Assembly (NCBI GenBank): GCA_017503075.1
Contig: JAFVTU010000010.1
Coordinates: 1-49,347, forward strand
Source: Paludibacteraceae bacterium
Lineage (GTDB): Bacteria; Bacteroidota; Bacteroidia; Bacteroidales; Paludibacteraceae
Length of the DNA stretch: 49,347 bases
Direction of reading: 5' to 3'
Shown: one piece after another, positions 25,497 to 33,307 of the stretch
Layout of the letters: every line of letters starts with the position of its first letter
How positions within the stretch are numbered: position 1 is the stretch's first letter
The notes under the pieces: generated by a model
Seen by the model: the letters and a program-made list of their open reading frames with translations, nothing else
The model's database searches: none
What the model was told of the DNA's origin: nothing
Made by a program: the position numbers and the translations under genes

Positions 25497-26006
25497 ATGA
25501 TTACCAACGAACAAGTAATATCCATTGGCCGCATCACCCGCACACACGGCAAACGCGGTGAGATTCAGTGCCAGACATCCAACGAGTATTGGGATAATGC
25601 CGATGCTACATTTCTAATTCTCAGTATCAACAATATCCTTGTTCCCTTTCGCGTACTTAATTGGCGCGGCAAAGGCAGCGACTCACTCATTTTCCAACTC
25701 GACCATATCAATGACGAGCAATCAGCGCAGCAACTCATTGGTTGCCAAGCCTATATGCTTGCCTCCGACCTCAGCGAAGAGGACGAGCTCCTGCCTACGT
25801 GGCAGAGTCTCACAGGCTATCGCGTACTCGATACCGACCAAGGGGAACTCGGAACCATCATCCATGTGGATGAATCCACCATCAACACACTCATCACACT
25901 TGACAATGACCTACTCATCCCACTTCACGAGGATTTTATCATCGACATCGATCAAGAAAACAAACTACTAACGATCTGTTTGCCCTTTTTATGCACCGCA
26001 CAATAA
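25497..26006 (+). CDS. rimM: Ribosome maturation factor RimM
   Basis: A protein of 169 aa that assists 16S rRNA processing and 30S assembly by binding S19. It shows the N-terminal GRITRTHGKRGEI (the usual G-K-x-x-G-x-x-G-E motif), a two-domain layout with linker LPTWQSLTGYRVLD, and the C-terminal PRC-barrel ending DLLIPLHEDFIIDID. Length is standard. The 40-bp gap from the helicase contains TGAAACCCTGAAACTTTGAAAC, a filler word. Confidence 0.9.
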   Translation: MITNEQVISIGRITRTHGKRGEIQCQTSNEYWDNADATFLILSINNILVPFRVLNWRGKGSDSLIFQLDHINDEQSAQQLIGCQAYMLASDLSEEDELLPTWQSLTGYRVLDTDQGELGTIIHVDESTINTLITLDNDLLIPLHEDFIIDIDQENKLLTICLPFLCTAQ

Positions 26007-26055
26007 CCACACAATAACCACACAATAACCGCACTATTACCGCACTATTCGTTAC
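26000..26055. repeat. ACACAATAACC short tandem repeat
   Basis: Three copies of CACAATAAC and two of CGCACTATTA fill the gap between rimM and the methylase gene. No promoter is seen in it. Confidence 0.5.
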
Positions 26056-26068
26056 CCATCTATTAGCA

Positions 26069-26596
26069 ATGCAAAAGACAACTATACAAGAGATGAACCG
26101 CCTCACTCCAGAGGCATTCCACGAAGCAAAAAAGGTACCCCTCATCGTGGTACTCGATAATGTCCGCAGCCAACACAATATCGGGGCTGTCTTCCGCACG
26201 GCAGACGCATTTTGTTTGCAAGGTGTCTGGCTATGCGGTATCTGCTGCTGCCCACCCAATAGCGAGATTCACAAGACTGCCCTCGGCGCAGAACTCACCG
26301 TGGACTGGCGCTATTTCGAGCAAACGCTCGATGCCGTTCGTGCCCTCCAAGCCGACGGCTACACTGTCTATGCCATTGAGCAAGCACATGGTGCTACCAT
26401 GCTCAACGATTTGCAACTCCCTCGTAATCAAAAGACTGCTATCATTATGGGACACGAGGTCTTTGGTGTACAACAAGACGTAGTGGACGCTGCCGATGGT
26501 TGCATCGAGATTCCGCAGTATGGCACCAAGCACTCGCTCAATGTCAGCGTCACCGCAGGCATCGTGATGTACCAACTCAGCAATATGCTCCGCTAA
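26069..26596 (+). CDS. SpoU/TrmH-family RNA 2'-O-methyltransferase
   Basis: An enzyme of 175 aa with the SPOUT knot. The motifs are LDNVRSQHNIGAVFRTADAF (motif 1), IIMGHEVFGV (motif 2) and CIEIPQYGTKHSLNVSVTAG (motif 3). It methylates a ribose in tRNA or rRNA using S-adenosylmethionine. It is shorter than TrmH and RlmB because it lacks their N-terminal extension. The target nucleotide cannot be read. Confidence 0.88.
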   Translation: MQKTTIQEMNRLTPEAFHEAKKVPLIVVLDNVRSQHNIGAVFRTADAFCLQGVWLCGICCCPPNSEIHKTALGAELTVDWRYFEQTLDAVRALQADGYTVYAIEQAHGATMLNDLQLPRNQKTAIIMGHEVFGVQQDVVDAADGCIEIPQYGTKHSLNVSVTAGIVMYQLSNMLR

Positions 26597-26599
26597 CCA

Positions 26600-26637
26600 C
26601 CCTTAAAACCCTTAAAACTTTTAGAACTTTTAGAACA
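26600..26637. repeat. TTTAGAAC/TTAAAACC filler word
   Basis: CCTTAAAACCCTTAAAACTTTTAGAACTTTTAGAAC is a run of short, near-identical units. A closely related run occurs after rplS (42510-42552). It ends one base before the TTG start of the U32 gene. Confidence 0.55.
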
Positions 26638-28485
26638 TTGACACCGTCAACCCACATATCACTTCTCGCTCCTGCCCGCGACTTGGAGGTGGGTATCGCA
26701 GCCATTCAAGCGGGTGCAGATGCAGTGTACATCGGTGCGCCTGAGTTTGGTGCGCGCCAAGCGGCTGGCAACTCCTTGAAAGACATCGCCGAGTTGGTCA
26801 AATACGCCCATCGCTTTGGTGTGCAAGTGCTTGTCACGCTCAATACCCTACTCCATGACGACGAATATCCTCGCGCGTGCGCGCTCACGCACGATTTATA
26901 TAAGGTGGGGGTGGATGCACTCATCATCCAAGATCTCAACCTCCTCAACTACGACCTTCCCCCTATCCGCTTGCATGCCTCTACACAGTGTGACAATCGC
27001 ACAGCAGAGCAAATCATTCATCTCCAGCAACTTGGCTTCCGTCGTGCAGTACTCGCCCGCGAACTCTCTATCAAAGAGATACAAGAAATCAGCAACGCTA
27101 TACAATCCTACACCACCCTACACAACACTATACCACCCTACACCACGCTACACAACACTACACCATGCATTGAATTAGAAGCCTTCGTCCACGGTGCACT
27201 ATGCGTGAGTTATAGCGGTCGCTGCTACCTATCCGAGGTGCTCATGAACCGCAGTGCCAACCGCGGTTGTTGCGCACAACCTTGCCGCCAACGCTACGAC
27301 TTGCTTGACAAAGATGGCAATGAGATAGTAGATAACAACGGACAACCTATCCACCAGCGTTATCTACTCTCGCTCCAAGATATGGATCGCAGCCGCCACC
27401 TCAAAGAGATGATTGAAGCAGGTGTAACCACCTTCAAGATCGAAGGTCGATTAAAAGACCGCGACTATGTTACCAATGTAGTGGCATATTATCGCCAACT
27501 ACTTGATCAATTGATAGATAGCAATCCCGCATTAGCACATGCTTCTACCCGCTCTGTCTATCAATATAGTTTCACACCTAACCCCACCAAGACTTTCCAT
27601 CGCGGTGCAACCGACTATTTCTTGCATGGTCGAACACCCAATATGGCGAATTGGCAAACCCCTAAATCCACGGGCGAAGAGATTGGCAAAGTCATTGCCA
27701 TCAAGCACAATGCAATTCGTGTCCAGCTGCTCCCCAATATCACATTGCATAATGGCGATGGTATCTGCTACGAAGATCTGGGCTTCGCTATCAACCGCAT
27801 AGAAGGCGATTGGATCTATCCCAACAACCAATATCCAATAGGCGGCACGCCGTCCCATAGCCCAACGGGCGTCCAATTACCCAAGGTAGGAACTACCTTA
27901 TTCCGCAATCTTGATAATGAATTTCTGCGTTCGCTGCGAGCCAAACGACAAATACCAGTAGATATTCGTTTTGAGATAATACCAGAGGGCTATCGCCTTA
28001 CTATTGGAGAAGACACAGCTGATTTTGCAGCAGAGCACCAACCTGCCAACAACACCAGTCGTGCATTACAGACTATCATTCAGCAGCTTAGCAAACTCGG
28101 AGACACCGACTATATCGCCCATGACATCCAAATCTTTGACCATGACCAACTATGCTCCGACTCCTTCCCATATTTCATCCCAACCAGCCAACTCAACCAA
28201 TGGCGCAGAGAGCTCATCACTTCCCATAGCGAAGCGCCCTCCCATCTACAGCAAAGCGATCTACAGGCGAAGCCGTCCTACAGCGAAGCGATCTACCAAC
28301 TACAGGCGAAGCCGTCCTATCCTCTCATGACCTGCAAATACTGCATACTCCATGAGTTAGGGCATTGCCGCAAATCCAATCCTATGGCTAATGACCCTCG
28401 CTACCTCCGTTTGCAAAACGGCACCCTCCTCTCCCTCGAGTTCGACTGCAAAAACTGCGAAATGCGCATCAAAAAACTACACTAA
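26638..28485 (+). CDS. U32 family peptidase with three in-frame filler insertions
   Basis: A protein of 615 aa. The start is TTG 26638, just before the conserved LLAPARDLEVGIAAIQAGAD; the frame stays open upstream into the methylase gene but without homology. The family landmarks are GADAVYIGAPEFGAR, FVHGALCVSYSGRCYLSE and NRSANRGCCAQPCRQRY (Fe-S or metal cysteines), and a C-terminal CKYCILHELGHC. U32 enzymes include collagenase-like peptidases and RNA hydroxylases such as RlhA/TrhP. Three segments made of intergenic words are inserted at about residues 155-177, 397-413 and 529-561. All keep the frame. Confidence 0.85.
   Translation: MTPSTHISLLAPARDLEVGIAAIQAGADAVYIGAPEFGARQAAGNSLKDIAELVKYAHRFGVQVLVTLNTLLHDDEYPRACALTHDLYKVGVDALIIQDLNLLNYDLPPIRLHASTQCDNRTAEQIIHLQQLGFRRAVLARELSIKEIQEISNAIQSYTTLHNTIPPYTTLHNTTPCIELEAFVHGALCVSYSGRCYLSEVLMNRSANRGCCAQPCRQRYDLLDKDGNEIVDNNGQPIHQRYLLSLQDMDRSRHLKEMIEAGVTTFKIEGRLKDRDYVTNVVAYYRQLLDQLIDSNPALAHASTRSVYQYSFTPNPTKTFHRGATDYFLHGRTPNMANWQTPKSTGEEIGKVIAIKHNAIRVQLLPNITLHNGDGICYEDLGFAINRIEGDWIYPNNQYPIGGTPSHSPTGVQLPKVGTTLFRNLDNEFLRSLRAKRQIPVDIRFEIIPEGYRLTIGEDTADFAAEHQPANNTSRALQTIIQQLSKLGDTDYIAHDIQIFDHDQLCSDSFPYFIPTSQLNQWRRELITSHSEAPSHLQQSDLQAKPSYSEAIYQLQAKPSYPLMTCKYCILHELGHCRKSNPMANDPRYLRLQNGTLLSLEFDCKNCEMRIKKLH
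27101..27167. repeat. TACAC pentamer array inside the U32 gene
   Basis: Eleven or so 5-bp units (TACAC, CACCC, AACAC, TATAC) lie in frame and encode YTTLHNT twice. They sit just before the conserved ELEAFVHGALCVSY block, where other U32 proteins have only a few residues. Confidence 0.7.
27828..27876. repeat. CCAATAGG filler with two mini-hairpins inside the U32 gene
   Basis: CCAATATCCAATA is followed by the hairpin GGCG-GCA-CGCC, then GTCCCATA and the hairpin GCCC-AAC-GGGC, then GTCCAA. The same layout occurs between genes at 5849-5895 and 29430-29497. Confidence 0.7.
28223..28321. repeat. CTACAGGCGAAGCCGTCC repeat inside the U32 gene
   Basis: About five related units (CTACAGGCGAAGCCGTCC, CTACAGCGAAGCGATCTAC and variants) encode LQAKPSYSEAIYQLQAKPSY. 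Each has a small GGC-GAA-GCC or GC-GAA-GC palindrome. They lie in the linker before the C-terminal Cys motif. Confidence 0.7.
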
Positions 28486-28520
28486 CCACTCTATACTACT
28501 CTATACTACTCTATACTATA
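28483..28520. repeat. TATACTACTC pentamer words
   Basis: Three to four CTATACTACT units fill the gap between the U32 gene and the WYL regulator. They match the unit of the satellite at 33019. Confidence 0.65.
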
Positions 28521-28525
28521 CAATT

Positions 28526-29431
28526 ATGGCCGCACATCAAGTAAATATTTATTTCTGGCTCATTGACACCATTGCTTCTGGTCGCCTCACCCGCGAAGAC
28601 ATCAATCGTCGTTGGGCACATTGCCGCTACAACGATAATCACGAAGATGAGTTTCCTGAGCGCAAGTTTCACCGCTACAAAGAGGAGATCCAGGAGATTT
28701 TCGATGTAGAAATCCGTTGTACTAGAAACAATGGCAACTACTACTATATTGATAACAAAGACGATATTTCGGGTGGTTTCACCCGCAAGTGGTTGCTCAA
28801 CGCGATGGCTGTGCATTCCATGATGGACCAGGCACAGGATATCAACGATAGTATTCTCTACGAAGATATCCCAGAGGGGGCGCAGTACCTCAGTTTGATT
28901 GTAGATGCCATTAAGCAGCGCAATCAGCTCCGCTTCACCTATCATAGTTTCAACCGTCAGGAGCAATACGAACTTACACTTGCACCTTATTGTCTCAAAG
29001 TGTTCAAACAGCGTTGGTATGTAGCGGGCTGCCCTTCTACCCATCCTAATGAGATCCGCGTCTATGCTTTGGATCGCGTACAAGATATGCGTCCTACTAC
29101 CGAGAGTTTTGAATATCCCAAGAACTTTAGTGCCAAACAATTCTTTGCGCCTTACTATGGTGTCTTTCGCAATCAAGAGCCCACCAAAGTGATTATTGAA
29201 GCCACACCTCAGTCTGCTCAATTTCTCCGATTGTTGCCATTGCACGAATCACAAAAAGAGGTGAAGCATTTTCATGGCAACACATTTTTTGAGTATTTTA
29301 TCGCTCCTACACTGGATTTCATTCAAGAATTACGTACCCACGGCACGGATATCCGTGTACGCGAACCAGAAACTCTAGTTCAGATTTTCCGCGAAGAAGC
29401 TCAAAAGGCATACGAGATGTACTGTCAATAG
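28526..29431 (+). CDS. WYL-domain transcriptional regulator
   Basis: A protein of 301 aa starting at ATG 28526; an upstream in-frame extension runs through the U32 gene and repeat. The N-terminal third is a winged-helix-like region (NIYFWLIDTIASGRLTRED). The WYL domain starts near 125 (DAIKQRNQLRFTYHSF...) and includes LAPYCLKVFKQRWYVAGCP and RVYALDRVQDM. WYL proteins sense ligands, often nucleotides or ssDNA, and regulate stress or defence genes. Its target is unknown. It is followed by filler and a terminator. Confidence 0.85.
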   Translation: MAAHQVNIYFWLIDTIASGRLTREDINRRWAHCRYNDNHEDEFPERKFHRYKEEIQEIFDVEIRCTRNNGNYYYIDNKDDISGGFTRKWLLNAMAVHSMMDQAQDINDSILYEDIPEGAQYLSLIVDAIKQRNQLRFTYHSFNRQEQYELTLAPYCLKVFKQRWYVAGCPSTHPNEIRVYALDRVQDMRPTTESFEYPKNFSAKQFFAPYYGVFRNQEPTKVIIEATPQSAQFLRLLPLHESQKEVKHFHGNTFFEYFIAPTLDFIQELRTHGTDIRVREPETLVQIFREEAQKAYEMYCQ

Positions 29432-29501
29432 GTCAATAGCCAATAGCCCATAACCAATAGCGCCATCGGCGCGTCCCATAGCCCAAAGGGCGTCCACTAA
29501 A
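29430..29501. repeat. CCAATAGCC filler with two mini-hairpins
   Basis: CAATAGCCAATAGCCCATAACCAATA precedes the hairpins GCGCC-ATC-GGCGC (29460-29472) and GCCC-AAA-GGGC (29481-29491), each followed by GTCC. Confidence 0.7.
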
Positions 29502-29502
29502 C

Positions 29503-29545
29503 AAAAAAAATGCACTTTTCCCCAAAAAAGTGTATTTTTTTTATT
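29503..29545 (+). terminator. Rho-independent terminator after the WYL gene
   Basis: AAAAAATGCACTTTT pairs with AAAAAAGTGTATTTTTT around CCCC (with a wobble), followed by a long T tract. Confidence 0.75.
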
Positions 29546-29585
29546 TTTTTTCTTCAAACTGACAAGTTTTAGCAGTTTGAAGCAG

Positions 29586-29593
29586 TAATTTTG
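29586..29593 (+). promoter_or_regulatory. Bacteroidota -7 promoter box
   Basis: TAATTTTG followed by GCACCG. It would give a leader of about 30 nt to the 39-aa frame at 29633. Confidence 0.65.
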
Positions 29594-29632
29594 CACCGTC
29601 AAACAAAATTAACTACTAAAACTATTACGATT

Positions 29633-29752
29633 ATGCAACTCGAATTCAACTTCAATCAAAAGGATCTGCGCACCAATGTTGCGGAATTGACCAACAACAT
29701 CTACAGCATTCTTATTTGGATGCAAATTTTGGCGAATCCAACTAAAATTTAA
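29633..29752 (+). CDS. Small protein or leader peptide (39 aa)
   Basis: An ATG at 29633 opens a 39-aa frame (MQLEFNFNQKDLRTNVAELT then NNIYSILIWMQILANPTKI). It is the first frame of the transcript from the promoter at 29586, 36 bp before the ArdC-like gene. I do not recognise it. The C-terminal half is weakly hydrophobic. It could be a small protein partner or a leader peptide. Confidence 0.45.
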   Translation: MQLEFNFNQKDLRTNVAELTNNIYSILIWMQILANPTKI

Positions 29753-29788
29753 ATCAAATATTATTCACTTTTTAATTTTTTTACAATT

Positions 29789-30136
29789 ATGACAACTACA
29801 ATCAACGAGGTGAATACACTCACCACCAACCAGCTCTCATCTAAAATGCACGATTATCGTATGCATCTGCGTACAATTACCGATGGTCTTGTAGAAATGG
29901 CGAAGGCAGCAGGCCGCAGCAAATACACATGTAATCAGCTACTTCGCGAGTGCTACAACCTCATCGATGCCGAATTAAAGACTTATGAACAGTGGAAAGA
30001 AGAAGGCGCTTATGTTCGCCGTGGTGAGCATGCCTATCTATTTTGGGGTAAACCTGTGACCAACGAACGCGGCTTCAAGTACTGCCCAGTAGAATTCCGT
30101 TTCTGCCGCGAGCAAGTCCGCTTCAAACCATCCTAA
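29789..30136 (+). CDS. Small ArdC N-terminal-like protein
   Basis: A cytoplasmic protein of 115 aa. The segment TYEQWKEEGAYVRRGEHAYL followed by FWGKPV resembles the core of the ArdC/LtrC N-terminal ssDNA-binding domain, in which 'W-x-x-x-G-x-x-V-x-x-G-E' is characteristic. A second block YCPVEFRFCREQVRF follows. The protease half of ArdC is absent. Such domains are usual on plasmids and conjugative elements, so this may be a remnant or a stand-alone ssDNA-binding or anti-restriction factor. It ends before filler and a strong terminator. Confidence 0.5.
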   Translation: MTTTINEVNTLTTNQLSSKMHDYRMHLRTITDGLVEMAKAAGRSKYTCNQLLRECYNLIDAELKTYEQWKEEGAYVRRGEHAYLFWGKPVTNERGFKYCPVEFRFCREQVRFKPS

Positions 30137-30141
30137 ACAAT

Positions 30142-30207
30142 CCTATACTACTCTACACTACTCTACTCTACACCATCCTACACAGCGCAAAGCGCTACTA
30201 CACCACA
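30142..30207. repeat. Pentamer words with one mini-hairpin
   Basis: CTATACTACTCTACACTACTC-type units are followed by the hairpin AGCGC-AAA-GCGCT (30184-30196) and CTACACCAC. Confidence 0.6.
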
Positions 30208-30208
30208 C

Positions 30209-30246
30209 AAAAAACGAGTTGCCCAATCAGGCAACTCGTTTTTTAT
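30209..30246. terminator. Bidirectional Rho-independent terminator
   Basis: AAAAAACGAGTTGCC pairs perfectly with GGCAACTCGTTTTTT around a 6-nt loop. It serves the plus-strand gene at 29789 and the minus-strand gene ending at 30261. Confidence 0.88.
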
Positions 30247-30260
30247 TACAAACCAACCAC

Positions 30261-31772
30261 TTAGAGCTGTGCACCCATCACGTTGTAGGTCTTCTCACCG
30301 CGGATAATCATCAGCTGACCATTCTTCATCACTTTCACAGGAATCACAACGGTAGTTACATCCTCTACACCAGTAGTACCACCTGCAATCTTCACAACGA
30401 TTTGACTTGCACGTACTTGAGCAGTAGAAGCAGTGAATACCACACTAGCCGCATTACCTGTCCATGTTCCCACAGGACCAGAGTAGGTATAATCGCCAGT
30501 TGATGCAGTCAAGTTACCAGGACCATACTTAGCATTATCATTTGCAGTACAAGTAAACTCAACAGAAACGATATTACCTACTGTAGATGTCAAAGTCAGC
30601 GTTTGATTCTGATAAATACGGTAATGGCACTCGTCGTTATATTTACTGATAACACCCTTTGTAACAGCCATTGTGATACCGCCTTTGCTTACGCTGTAAG
30701 GAGTTTGGTTAGAAGTATCCTCTGACGCATTACCCTTATCTACATCCGCATCAAATGTCACAGTACCTGCTACTGGTGTATCAGGAGTGTCTGGAGTATC
30801 AGGCGTGTCTGGAGTATCTGGAGTGTCAGAACCACCATTCTCATTCAATGTAATATCCTCATAATCAGCATCTGCATCATATGCATATACCTCCACTACT
30901 TGATCAAATTTGTATGTCTTGCCATCTTCGCCCACATATGAACCCTTGAAAGAGTAGTTACCCTCGTTGTCGGTATTCTTGATGGTCACAGTGCCTACTT
31001 CCTCGCCAATCATTACAGAGTCGTTCTCACTTGCCCACAGCCCTGCAAAAAGCAAATCATAGGTGCCATTGAGTGCAGTTTTGCTATTTGCCTCTACGAT
31101 GATATATAGTTCAGGATAGATATAGTCATATGACTCTTCATCCAAGTTCTTATACAAATCTATATCGTAAAACTTTACACCTTCATACTCATAATAGTAA
31201 GCATCAGCATATTGCAAACCAGTGATCTCAACCACATCACCTGTACCAGGATTTGGGTCATCGCCTCCAGGGTTGTCGCCACCAGGGTTATCACCACCAC
31301 CTTCGCCTACTTTATATACATAGAATGGTTTGTATTGAGCATTACCCGTCTTATCAGCATACATGCGATAAAGAGGATTACCATTATTAGCATTCTCATA
31401 CAAGAAATAATCAACACCGCTAAGTGTGCAATACAATACACCACTAGCATTCACATTGCATACACTACCAGTAGCAGCATACTTGAATGTGTTTTTCACG
31501 GTTAAAGAGATGTATTGTTCTCCATCTTTGAGGAGAACACCACCATCAGCAGCTTCTACTACATACTCTACCCAACCTGAAGCGGCTGCTGTAGCTGTTT
31601 TGTTACCATCCCAACCTGTTACGCCAAGTTCAGCGTCATCACAGTACAATACTACTTTGTCACCTGCAGACAAAGTTGCAATGTCGGTTACCTTTGAATA
31701 ACCTTCACCTAAACCTGCAAAACTCATCATAGAGAGGAGCATTGCGCCAAGCATAAGAGTAAATTTCTTCAT
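30261..31772 (-). CDS. Secreted multi-domain protein with T9SS-like tail
   Basis: A protein of 503 aa with signal peptide MKKFTLMLGAMLLSMMSFA. Three beta-rich modules are joined by two low-complexity linkers: DNPGGDNPGGDDPNPG (about 157-172) and DTP repeated six times (about 312-329). No enzyme motif is visible. The C-terminus is VMKNGQLMIIRGEKTYNVMG, a strand-turn-strand tail of the kind seen in type IX secretion substrates of the order, and very similar to the tails at 40800 and 45660. It is probably surface-exposed or attached. It lies 32 bp downstream of recF on the same strand. Confidence 0.7.
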   Translation of the reverse strand: MKKFTLMLGAMLLSMMSFAGLGEGYSKVTDIATLSAGDKVVLYCDDAELGVTGWDGNKTATAAASGWVEYVVEAADGGVLLKDGEQYISLTVKNTFKYAATGSVCNVNASGVLYCTLSGVDYFLYENANNGNPLYRMYADKTGNAQYKPFYVYKVGEGGGDNPGGDNPGGDDPNPGTGDVVEITGLQYADAYYYEYEGVKFYDIDLYKNLDEESYDYIYPELYIIVEANSKTALNGTYDLLFAGLWASENDSVMIGEEVGTVTIKNTDNEGNYSFKGSYVGEDGKTYKFDQVVEVYAYDADADYEDITLNENGGSDTPDTPDTPDTPDTPDTPVAGTVTFDADVDKGNASEDTSNQTPYSVSKGGITMAVTKGVISKYNDECHYRIYQNQTLTLTSTVGNIVSVEFTCTANDNAKYGPGNLTASTGDYTYSGPVGTWTGNAASVVFTASTAQVRASQIVVKIAGGTTGVEDVTTVVIPVKVMKNGQLMIIRGEKTYNVMGAQL

Positions 31773-31804
31773 AAGCTTAAAATTTTAATAGTTAATATAT
31801 AATG

Positions 31805-32926
31805 TTAATTTATCTCGTGTATATTTCCGTTGTTCACTTCAAACACTTTGGCATGTTCGCTATGTGCTGTTAGCAAGGCAGTCAGATGTTGGCGGTCAGT
31901 ATCGGTAATGAATATCTGTCCAAACTGTTCACCAGCAACTAGTTGCACTATTCTTTCCACACGCTCGCTATCTAGTTTGTCAAAGATATCATCCAGCAAT
32001 AGTATGGGCTTCTGGTTTACTGCATGCACCGAGTTGAGGAACAATGCTTGTCCCAGTTTCATGGCCAACAAATAGGATTTCTGTTGTCCTTGACTACCGA
32101 CGCGTTTAAGTGGATAGTCGCCTAGTTTCATCTCCAATTCATCCTTGTGTACGCCTTGCGAAGTCCAACCTAATATCAAGTCGCGCGAGCGTGTACGTGC
32201 GAATGCCTCCGTCAAGTCGCGATCATGCAACTGCGAAACATATTCCAGCGACACCTGCTCTTTTGCGCCCGATATAGCATTATACACCTCTTGAAAATAG
32301 GGTGTAAACTGCTCTATAAACCGCACTCTTTCTTGATATATCGGCATGGCGTATTGCACCATCTGCAACTCCAAAACCTCAAACAAATCCACAGGCAGCT
32401 CGTCCAAACCCACATTTTCGTATTGTTTCAACAGTGCATTACGCTGTTTGAGCAGTGCATTGTATTGAGTCAAGTGCTCCAGATATGCTCGGTTGTATTG
32501 CGATATTACGCCATCTATAAATCGGCGTCGTTCATCGCTGCCTTCCACTACCAGTTCGCTATCTTGTGGCGACACCATCACCAGCGGTATCAGTCCGATA
32601 TGGTCAAGCAATCGCTTGTAATCTTTCTTGCCACGACGAAATTGCTTTTTCACGCCTCTTTTCAGGCCGCAGCTGACGACCTCCTCATCCTCCTCCTTTA
32701 TCTGGTATCGTCCTTGCACCATAGCCATCTCCTCATCGTGATGGATGTTCTGGCTATCGATGGCGTTATATGCTGATTTTGTGAAACTTAAGTAGTATAT
32801 TGCATCCAATATATTCGTTTTTCCCTGCCCATTCAATCCCACGAAACAATTGAGTTTATCCGAGAAGCTCATTCCCGCTTCCCGAATGTTCTTATAGTTC
32901 AATATGTTCAGTTCTCGCAATATCAT
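31805..32926 (-). CDS. recF: DNA replication and repair protein RecF
   Basis: An SMC-like ATPase of 373 aa that loads RecA at ssDNA gaps with RecO and RecR. It has Walker A GLNGQGKTN (30-38), the IGLIPLVMVSPQDSELV region, signature GSQGQQKSYLLAMKL and Walker B PILLLDDIFDKLD, all expected for RecF. Length is standard. It lies downstream of the satellite and upstream of the secreted protein on the minus strand. Confidence 0.95.
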   Translation of the reverse strand: MILRELNILNYKNIREAGMSFSDKLNCFVGLNGQGKTNILDAIYYLSFTKSAYNAIDSQNIHHDEEMAMVQGRYQIKEEDEEVVSCGLKRGVKKQFRRGKKDYKRLLDHIGLIPLVMVSPQDSELVVEGSDERRRFIDGVISQYNRAYLEHLTQYNALLKQRNALLKQYENVGLDELPVDLFEVLELQMVQYAMPIYQERVRFIEQFTPYFQEVYNAISGAKEQVSLEYVSQLHDRDLTEAFARTRSRDLILGWTSQGVHKDELEMKLGDYPLKRVGSQGQQKSYLLAMKLGQALFLNSVHAVNQKPILLLDDIFDKLDSERVERIVQLVAGEQFGQIFITDTDRQHLTALLTAHSEHAKVFEVNNGNIHEIN

Positions 32927-32953
32927 TGTTTATTCGAATGCTCGCTTTACTCG

Positions 32954-33015
32954 CTGTGTAGTGTTGTGTAGTGTTGTGTAGTAGCGCTCCGCGCTGTGTA
33001 GCGTTGTATCGCGGT
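32954..33015. repeat. Inverted arm of the pentamer satellite
   Basis: GTGTAGTGTTGTGTAGTGTTGTGTAG reads as TACAC/AACAC pentamers on the minus strand. It includes the perfect hairpin AGCGC-TCC-GCGCT (32983-32995). Confidence 0.65.
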
Positions 33016-33018
33016 GGC

Positions 33019-33305
33019 ACTACTCTACACTACTCTATACTACTCTATACTACTCTCTACTACTCTACACTACACTACTCTATTCTACTCTATCCTACTC
33101 TATACTACCCTATACTACTCTATACTACTCTATACTACCCTATACTACTCTACACTACTCTACACTACTCTATACTACTCTATCCTACTCTATACTACTC
33201 TATTCTACTCTATCCTACTCTACACTACCCTATACTACCCTATACTACTCTATTCTACTCCATTCTACTCCATTCTACTCCATTCTACTCCATTCTACTC
33301 TATCC
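33019..33305. repeat. Pentamer satellite (TACTC/TATAC, ~57 units)
   Basis: About 57 five-base units alternate between TACTC or TACCC and TATAC, TACAC, TATTC, TATCC or CATTC. This gives a 10-bp superperiod close to one helical turn, with one 5-bp phase slip near 33071. The last four decamers (CATTCTACTC) are identical, which points to recent local expansion. It begins 92 bp from the recF start and ends 2 bp before the stop codon of the regulator gene. The open reading frames across it exist only because the unit contains no stop in two frames. Confidence 0.85.
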
Positions 33306-33307
33306 CA

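Noticed and set aside
33019-33305. CRISPR-like periodicity
   Set aside because: The period is 5/10 bp with no unique spacers, so it is a satellite and not a CRISPR array.
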